In this document: one piece after another, positions 52,133 through 56,621 of the stretch
How positions within the stretch are numbered: position 1 is the stretch's first letter
Layout of the letters: every line of letters begins with the position of its first letter
DNA from: an uncultured Oscillospiraceae bacterium
GTDB taxonomy: Bacteria > Bacillota > Clostridia > Oscillospirales > Ruminococcaceae
Length of the DNA: 56,621 nucleotides
Assembly (NCBI GenBank): GCA_900539195.1
Contig: UQBC01000016.1
Location: forward strand, 1-56,621
Reading direction: 5' to 3'
Made by a program: the position numbers and the translations under genes
Notes under the pieces: generated by a model
The model's database searches: none
Told to the model about the DNA's origin: nothing
Seen by the model: only the letters and a program-made list of their open reading frames with translations

Positions 52133-52825
52133 TTAATTGCTTTGCTGATAGAAAATTCCGTCGTGAAGATTTTTCACAAATTCCATTGCGTGTTCCTGAC
52201 TTTCGTCATCGGTGCGGCGTACCGCAACATAGATAGCCGTTGAAAACAGCTGCATCCTTTTTCCGTATGCCGTATTACGGATATCAATCATATAACCGCT
52301 TTCTCCTGTTATCTCGCCGAGGTCGGCGAAAACCGGTTTGTCCGATACGGATGAATAGCTGTCGTATATACTGTTCATTTCATCTTCAGGACCGATGAAT
52401 ATCTGACAGTTTCCGTTTTCAACCTCGTTGAAAAGTTCGGTATCGCCTAAAAATTTATCAGGCACTGCCTGCTCTATGGTAATATTACGTTCGCCGTTAC
52501 CGTCAAAGTCGGGGGTGTACTGTGCCATCATATTTTCAAAGTTTGTGCGGACAGACATCGCATAGTTACCGACGCTGTATATCGTGATGTCCGGTTTCTT
52601 CTTGACAAAAAAGACAAGATATATTATTACAGCCAATATAATAAGAGCGATACCGCCTGCAATCATAGCCTTATGATACCAGAGAAAATTCTTTGTCTTT
52701 TCTCCCGCCGTCTGCGCCATTCTTACGTCATAGCCGGTTTCACGGATACTGCTGTCTTTTTCATCGATAAGTCCCTGCTTCAGTTTCAGCAGTTCACGCA
52801 TATCTTTATCGTTATTGTCAGCCAT
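52133..52825 (-). CDS. Single-pass membrane protein, paralogue of 51300-52118
   Basis: 230 residues. The same layout as the downstream protein: cytoplasmic MRELLKLKQGLIDEKDSSI (~9-27), one membrane helix (~55-75), outer domain with PDITIYSV, YTPDFDGNGERNI, CQIFIGPEDEM, VFADLGEITG...IDIRNTAYG. I place the start at ATG 52825, after AGAAAGGAACGATCA; the frame is open seven codons more. First gene of a three-gene operon with its own promoter. Function unknown. Confidence 0.7.
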   Translation of the reverse strand: MADNNDKDMRELLKLKQGLIDEKDSSIRETGYDVRMAQTAGEKTKNFLWYHKAMIAGGIALIILAVIIYLVFFVKKKPDITIYSVGNYAMSVRTNFENMMAQYTPDFDGNGERNITIEQAVPDKFLGDTELFNEVENGNCQIFIGPEDEMNSIYDSYSSVSDKPVFADLGEITGESGYMIDIRNTAYGKRMQLFSTAIYVAVRRTDDESQEHAMEFVKNLHDGIFYQQSN

Positions 52826-52916
52826 TGATCGTTCCTTTCTGTACATTTTGACAATTATTCTATAACCGGAGTGTTAAGGCAGTTTAAACGTTTTAATGAT
52901 TTTGCCGTATTTATTA

Positions 52917-52945
52917 AGTATAACATATCGGCAAAAGTTTTTCAA
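52917..52945 (-). promoter_or_regulatory. Promoter of the paralogous membrane operon
   Basis: Minus strand TTGAAA (52940-52945), 17 bases, TATACT (52917-52922). Back to back with the + promoter at 52952. Confidence 0.7.
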
Positions 52946-52951
52946 GAACGG

Positions 52952-52980
52952 TTGACGGCATAGCTTAACCGTGATATTAT
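52952..52980 (+). promoter_or_regulatory. Promoter of the SGNH hydrolase gene
   Basis: TTGACG (52952-52957), 17 bases, TATTAT (52975-52980). The -35 boxes of the two divergent promoters are only 6 bases apart, so a single regulator could govern both. Confidence 0.7.
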
Positions 52981-53013
52981 ATATGTAATATAAACGTCAG
53001 GGAGGAAAATACA

Positions 53014-53637
53014 ATGACAGATAAAGAAATGAAGCTTGAACATTTTAAAGAAGAAAATAAGAAGGCTGTAAAAGGGCAGATCGTACTGACGGGATCTTCT
53101 CTTATGGAGATGTTCCCTGTGAACAGATTCCTCAGCGAACGAGGTATTGATATCACGGTGTATAATCGTGCTATAGGCGGATATATCACGGATGAACTTA
53201 TGCAGGTGCTTGATACCTGTGTGTTCGAGCTTGAGCCGAGAAGGGTGTTTATAAATATAGGTACAAACGATCTCAGCGATTCAAGAATACCTATGGAGCG
53301 CATAATGGAACACTATGACAGCATTATAAGCTCGATAGAACAACGATTGCCGAAAACAGAAATTTACCTTATGGCATATTATCCTGTAAACTATGAAGCT
53401 GCCGCTGAGAATATGAAAGAGTGTCTGAAAATCCGTACAAACGAAAAGATTACAGCGGCAAACGCACTTGTAAAACAGCTTGCGGAAAAGCACAGTCAGC
53501 ACTATATAGATATAAACGACGACCTTAAGGATGAGCAGGGAAGACTGAAAGCTGAGTATACAATAGAGGGTCTGCATATAAACGAGCAGGGCTACAGAGC
53601 GATTTTTGATGATTTTCTGAAATATCTTGAAGAATGA
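53014..53637 (+). CDS. SGNH/GDSL-type esterase
   Basis: 207 residues, cytoplasmic. Block I is VLTGSSLMEMFP (GSS in place of GDS; serine ~28/29), block II AIGGYIT, block III NIGTNDLSD, and the catalytic His block EGLHINEQGY near 190. These hydrolases remove acyl groups from sugars or lipids; the substrate cannot be told. ATG follows GGGAGGAAAATACA. It is transcribed divergently from the paralogous membrane operon. Confidence 0.9.
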   Translation: MTDKEMKLEHFKEENKKAVKGQIVLTGSSLMEMFPVNRFLSERGIDITVYNRAIGGYITDELMQVLDTCVFELEPRRVFINIGTNDLSDSRIPMERIMEHYDSIISSIEQRLPKTEIYLMAYYPVNYEAAAENMKECLKIRTNEKITAANALVKQLAEKHSQHYIDINDDLKDEQGRLKAEYTIEGLHINEQGYRAIFDDFLKYLEE

Positions 53638-53704
53638 TTTCTACGATTCCCCCTTGCCTGCGATGAAAGGCAAGGTGGATAAATTTATCTATAAGACAAA
53701 AAAT

Positions 53705-53731
53705 AAACCCGTAAGAAAATCTTACGGGTTT
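53705..53731 (-). terminator. Terminator of the tRNA-Thr/tRNA-Tyr operon
   Basis: Minus strand AAACCCGTAAG, loop ATTTT, CTTACGGGTTT, then ATTTTTTG. It directly adjoins the tRNA-Tyr CCA end. Confidence 0.88.
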
Positions 53732-53815
53732 GGTGGGAGCGGGTGGATTCGGACCACCGAAGCGAAACGCAACAGATTTACAGTCTGCCCCCTTTGGCCA
53801 CTCGGGAACACTCCC
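53731..53815 (-). tRNA. tRNA-Tyr (anticodon GTA)
   Basis: 85 bases with the long variable arm expected for bacterial tRNA-Tyr (GCGTTTCGCTTC). Acceptor GGGAGTG pairs with CGCTCCC; anticodon loop CTGTAAA; T loop TCCGAAT; A73 and encoded CCA (53733-53731). Confidence 0.95.
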
Positions 53816-53836
53816 ATATTAAATTAAAGAAAAAAT

Positions 53837-53912
53837 TGGAGCTGGTGGACGGACTCGAACCCCCGACCTGCTGATTACAAATCAGCTGCTCTACCAACTG
53901 AGCTACACCAGC
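53837..53912 (-). tRNA. tRNA-Thr (anticodon TGT)
   Basis: 76 bases. Acceptor GCTGGTG pairs with CACCAGC; D arm GTAGCTCAGTTGGTAGAGC; anticodon loop TTTGTAA; T arm GTTCGAG; CCA encoded. It lies 21 bases upstream of tRNA-Tyr on the same strand. Confidence 0.95.
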
Positions 53913-53953
53913 TTGTTTGTTTTTATTAGTTTCTTTGTCAACCGACGTGTTAT

Positions 53954-53982
53954 ATTATATCATATTCAAAACCGCTTGTCAA
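53954..53982 (-). promoter_or_regulatory. Promoter of the tRNA-Thr/tRNA-Tyr operon
   Basis: Minus strand TTGACA (53977-53982), 17 bases, TATAAT (53954-53959): full consensus, as usual for stable RNA. Confidence 0.88.
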
Positions 53983-54142
53983 GAGTTTTTTAAAACTTTT
54001 TTAATTTTTTTCTCTCTTGCTTTTTTTCAGCTTTGCTGTGTCGTGACAACAGATAATATTTTAGCACATAATTCGGTGCGTGTCAACCCTTTTCCGACAA
54101 TTTTTTTAATTTTTCTGCATATTTTTTTTACAATGACAGTAA

Positions 54143-54169
54143 AACCGCTTTGCTATGCGCAAAGCGGTT
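54143..54169 (-). terminator. Terminator of the pyridoxine kinase gene
   Basis: AACCGCTTTGC / GCAAAGCGGTT, 11-bp perfect stem with a 5-base loop, then TTTTAC on the minus strand. Confidence 0.85.
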
Positions 54170-54203
54170 GTTGATAAACTGAAATTATCGTAAAATAGTT
54201 GTA

Positions 54204-55067
54204 TCACAGCTTTTTGTAGTCGCTGAGTACGGTGTTTGTCATAAGCCAGCTCAGGCAGTCCTCAAACAGTACGCCAAGACGCGGCTCTGTGCCGTAGCTG
54301 TAGGTTGTCTTTACAGCAATTTCAGTGAATGTGGTGGCGCGGTTCAGCGCTATAGGCAGGCTTTCACCCTTGAGAAGAGAAGCGGTAAGTACTGATGTGA
54401 ATATATCTCCTGTGCCCGGGTAGTGTACCGGAATATGATCCCAGTCTATGCGCCAGAAGCTTCCGCTTTCCTTATCAAAACCTACATTTGAGAGTTTCTG
54501 ACCGTCGTCGTCGATCAGCGGAACGCCCTTGATTACCACTATTCTTGGCTTGTCGCTGAGCCGTGCAAGCCAGGAGCGCGCCTGTGAAACGGACATTACA
54601 GGCGGGCATTCTTCACCGAGGAGCATACAGGTTTCGGTAAGATTCGGCGTGATCACATCTGCGGCGTCTACAAGCTCCTTCATACGGCGGATAAGTTCGG
54701 GTGTGTAGGTGCTGTAGGGCTTTCCGTTATCGCCCATTACGGGATCGACTACTTTCAGCGCATCGGGGTTTCCCTGAAGAAACTCAAGGCAACAATCTAC
54801 CTGTTTCGGAGATGAGAGAAAACCGCTGTAGATCGCATCAAATTTCAGATGCAGTTTTTCATAATGGTTATAGCAGGCTGAAATATGATCTGTAAGATCA
54901 TCCATAGCAATATCGGTAAAGCCGCCGGTGTGAGTTGACATAACGGCGGTCGGCACCGGACAGACCTGTATCCCCATAGCAGAGATAACGGGTAATATAA
55001 CGGAAAGCGAACATCTGCCATAGCCGGAGAGGTCATGGATAGCCGCTATTATTTTATGCTGTGACAT
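54204..55067 (-). CDS. pdxK: Pyridoxine/pyridoxal kinase (PdxK/PdxY-like)
   Basis: 287 residues, ribokinase-like fold. Start IAAIHDLSGYGRCSLSVILPVISAMGIQVCPVPTAVMSTHTGGF is the vitamin B6 kinase signature. KVVDPVMGDNGKPYSTY near 110, ITPNLTETCMLLG near 142, and the anion hole/catalytic base PGTGDIFTSVL near 225. It phosphorylates B6 vitamers to supply PLP. ATG 55067 follows AAAGGACG; the frame nine codons upstream lacks a site. Single gene. Confidence 0.92.
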   Translation of the reverse strand: MSQHKIIAAIHDLSGYGRCSLSVILPVISAMGIQVCPVPTAVMSTHTGGFTDIAMDDLTDHISACYNHYEKLHLKFDAIYSGFLSSPKQVDCCLEFLQGNPDALKVVDPVMGDNGKPYSTYTPELIRRMKELVDAADVITPNLTETCMLLGEECPPVMSVSQARSWLARLSDKPRIVVIKGVPLIDDDGQKLSNVGFDKESGSFWRIDWDHIPVHYPGTGDIFTSVLTASLLKGESLPIALNRATTFTEIAVKTTYSYGTEPRLGVLFEDCLSWLMTNTVLSDYKKL

Positions 55068-55224
55068 TAAAAATCGTCCTTTCTGTTTACACATCGGTTA
55101 TATTTTAACATAAAATTTCCGAATTGTCGAGATATAAAATTTATATATGGATCGTTTGCCGTATGAATGGCATTTTTTACTGCAAAAAGCGGTCTTATTG
55201 GAAACTGCCCTTGTAAAATTTATC

Positions 55225-55253
55225 TTGCAATATTTCTGAGATAGAAACATAAT
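55225..55253 (+). promoter_or_regulatory. Promoter of the 55298 small gene
   Basis: TTGCAA (55225-55230), 17 bases, CATAAT (55248-55253). Confidence 0.6.
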
Positions 55254-55297
55254 ATATTAACGAGCCGAAAACGGCGGATATGAAAGGATAATGGAAA

Positions 55298-55471
55298 ATG
55301 AGCAAGAAAACTTCCAATAATATGATATGTGCCGCCACTGCAATGGTAGCAGGCGGTATCGCTTTTGCCGCAACGAAGGCTATGACCTCAAACAAGACAC
55401 AGAACGTAAAGAAAGCGACCGGCAAGGCGATAAAGGCAGTAGGTGCGGTAATAGAATCGCTCCAGATGTAA
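55298..55471 (+). CDS. Small membrane-associated protein, hypothetical
   Basis: 57 residues. A weakly hydrophobic Ala/Gly-rich segment (MICAATAMVAGGIAFAATKAM, ~9-29) follows a short Lys/Asn start; the second half is a basic amphipathic helix (NVKKATGKAIKAVGAVIESLQM). ATG 55298 is nine bases after AAAGGA; an ATG seven bases earlier is in another frame. The composition resembles small conserved proteins of Clostridia that hold one membrane helix; function unknown. Confidence 0.7.
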   Translation: MSKKTSNNMICAATAMVAGGIAFAATKAMTSNKTQNVKKATGKAIKAVGAVIESLQM

Positions 55472-55482
55472 GAGTACCGCAA

Positions 55483-55511
55483 AGAGCCGCTCACGGACAG
55501 TGGGCGGCTCT
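55483..55511 (+). terminator. Terminator of the small gene
   Basis: AGAGCCGC-TCAC / GTG-GGCGGCTCT stem with a short loop, followed by CAGTCTTTG; the T tract is weak. Confidence 0.65.
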
Positions 55512-55530
55512 CAGTCTTTGTATATCACGG

Positions 55531-55559
55531 TTGACTTGGGGGCAGAGCGGTGGTATAAT
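55531..55559 (+). promoter_or_regulatory. Promoter of the 55595 gene
   Basis: TTGACT (55531-55536), 17 bases, TATAAT (55554-55559). Confidence 0.8.
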
Positions 55560-55594
55560 TATTACACTATTTTGATATAAAGGCAAGGTGTGTT

Positions 55595-55900
55595 ATGATG
55601 ACGGGACTCAGAACGAGAGAGCCGCTCGGATTTGAGAAATTTATGGAAAAAGTTCAGCAGGCTGCTGAAACCAAAGGTTGCGTGTTTTTCCTTGATTGCA
55701 AAGAGGGTCACGAGCAGGTGAAGAACGGGCTGATTGCAAGCGATTGCAGCGGCTGGCTTGTGCCGGCGGAAGAAGCGGAGGAATTCAATGCTGAATATAT
55801 GGATTTCAGCGAGTGCGATTGCTGGGACAAGTATTTTGCGTGGGAAACCTGGTATGAGGACGCTAAGGGAAATATCCTGATCGAAGTTTCGGTGGTGTGA
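55595..55900 (+). CDS. Hypothetical protein
   Basis: 101 residues, acidic, soluble. Contains FFLDCKEGHE, SDCSGWLVPAEEAEEFNAEY and SECDCWDKYFAWETWYEDAKGNILIEV; four cysteines and many aromatic residues. No family recognised. ATG 55595 or 55598, after GGCAAGGTGTGTT. A clear promoter supports that it is a real gene. Confidence 0.65.
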   Translation: MMTGLRTREPLGFEKFMEKVQQAAETKGCVFFLDCKEGHEQVKNGLIASDCSGWLVPAEEAEEFNAEYMDFSECDCWDKYFAWETWYEDAKGNILIEVSVV

Positions 55901-56109
55901 TAATTATCGCAGCTGCTTTAGGGATTAAAAGAACCGTGTTTTCGGGGGAGCCATGCTGTATTGCTTCTGCTTTCTCGTTTATAACGGTTCGTTTTGTTTC
56001 ATATTTTAACCATAGACCGATAAGTTGAGATCGTTCTGAATTAACCCGATAAAAGCAGTATAAATAATAAAAGGAAAATTACGGACTATCATTGATATGG
56101 ACAGGAATA

Positions 56110-56138
56110 TTGACACAGGCAGGCTGAAATGCTATACT
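56110..56138 (+). promoter_or_regulatory. Promoter of the DUF1413 gene
   Basis: TTGACA (56110-56115), 17 bases, TATACT (56133-56138). The 210 bases between the previous gene and this promoter hold nothing I can name. Confidence 0.75.
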
Positions 56139-56179
56139 GTGGTTATATTTTATGTATACTCCGAAAGAGAGGATCAACA

Positions 56180-56536
56180 ATGGCAAAAAGAGTTCAGTTT
56201 GTTTTGACAGATGCTGAATATGAGCAATTACAAGCAATCGTCGCAGATAAAGGGGTTACTATCTCGAAATATGTAAAAGACAGAGTAATGCCAAAAAAAG
56301 ACAGCTTCGAGCTTGTATGGAATGAATTTTCAGAGAAACTTCAGAACTATCCTGCACAAACCGAATTCAGCGTTGCGCAGATTTTAACTAACGAACGTTG
56401 GAGCGAACTGGATAAGTCCACTAAGCTCTCTATAGCCAGATTGTTCAATAAAAATGTTTCAAACGGTGAGTATAAGAATGTTGTTTATATCGGTCGTTCT
56501 TCAAGCAACGTCAGCCTTTATAAAAAAATTTCGTGA
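56180..56536 (+). CDS. DUF1413-type protein with ribbon-helix-helix-like start
   Basis: 118 residues. The N-terminal ~35 residues (KRVQFVLTDAEYEQLQAIVADKGVTISKYVKDRV) have the strand-helix-helix pattern of ribbon-helix-helix DNA-binding proteins. The second half (FSVAQILTNERWSELDKSTKLSIARLFNKNV...VYIGRSSSNVSLYKK) fits the DUF1413 pattern. This combination would suit a small regulator or antitoxin, but no toxin partner lies in the remaining 60 genomic bases. ATG 56180 follows GAGAGGATCAAC; the frame further upstream begins inside the promoter. Confidence 0.75.
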   Translation: MAKRVQFVLTDAEYEQLQAIVADKGVTISKYVKDRVMPKKDSFELVWNEFSEKLQNYPAQTEFSVAQILTNERWSELDKSTKLSIARLFNKNVSNGEYKNVVYIGRSSSNVSLYKKIS

Positions 56537-56592
56537 TGGGCTTGACAAGCTCTGTAAAATGTGATAAGATAAATTTCGGAGTAATACTACAA

Positions 56593-56621
56593 CTGTCTCT
56601 TATACACATCTGACGCTGCCG
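56593..56621. other. Nextera transposase adaptor (non-genomic)
   Basis: CTGTCTCTTATACACATCT (56593-56611) is the exact 19-base mosaic end used in Nextera libraries, and the next ten bases GACGCTGCCG match the read-1 adaptor arm. The genomic sequence therefore ends at or before 56592. Confidence 0.97.

Overview
The window looks like chromosomal DNA of a gut-type Bacillota (class Clostridia, Oscillospiraceae/Ruminococcaceae-like). The reasons are: a Gram-positive dcw cluster with a PASTA-tailed SpoVD-type transpeptidase and a DivIB-like FtsQ; a type III glutamine synthetase; the rpmH-rnpA-yidD-yidC-jag order; strong AGGAGG ribosome sites; and many housekeeping promoters with TTGACA/TATAAT-like boxes 17 bp apart. 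It reads as the end of a draft contig: the first bases are the 3' part of a tRNA-Gly, and the last 29 bases match the Nextera transposon/adaptor sequence and are not genomic.

Layout. 1-2.1 kb: tRNA-Gly (partial), tRNA-Cys, a free-standing PTS Enzyme I N-terminal module and a clostridial protein of unknown function. 2.2-7.7 kb: a NatA/NatB-like ABC exporter, a secreted fibronectin type III repeat protein and dihydrofolate reductase. 7.9-21.8 kb: the division and cell wall (dcw) cluster mraZ-rsmH-ftsL-spoVD-murE-mraY-ftsW-murG-murA-ftsQ-ftsZ, which supplies the lipid II precursor and the divisome; murC, murD, murF and ftsA are not in it. 21.9-29.5 kb: a frameshifted membrane protein, a GT2 glycosyltransferase, glnN, and the rpmH-rnpA-yidD-yidC-jag operon (ribosome, tRNA processing, membrane insertion). 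29.8-33.7 kb: the SbcCD nuclease. 34-36 kb: three small genes of unknown or barely recognisable function, behind two divergent, fully consensus promoters. 36.2-40.5 kb: a chemoreceptor and an ECF sigma factor with its probable membrane anti-sigma partner. 40.5-43.3 kb: ferrous iron uptake (a FeoA-FeoB fusion plus a Cys-rich helper) with operator-like palindromes. 43.5-48.4 kb: a LURP-one-like protein, tmRNA, a DUF3737-flavodoxin-PatB operon behind a 19-bp-spacer (MerR-type) promoter, a frameshifted HxlR regulator and a NifX-like protein. 48.4-50.6 kb: a MetE-like methyltransferase with its LysR regulator and a clear operator. 50.7-52.8 kb: an operon with two paralogous single-pass membrane proteins of unknown function. 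53-56.5 kb: an SGNH hydrolase, tRNA-Tyr and tRNA-Thr, pyridoxine kinase and small hypothetical genes.

I did not find a CRISPR array, insertion sequence, prophage or recognised defence system. The strongest leads for something undescribed are the paralogous membrane operon (50.7-52.8 kb), the orphan Enzyme I module (0.4-1.1 kb), the leader terminator of glnN, and the apparent non-AUG starts of murE and yidC. Two genes carry single-base indels that are most simply placed in A5 runs; these could be real or assembly errors. All function calls come from reading the sequence and from family knowledge; no database search was run.
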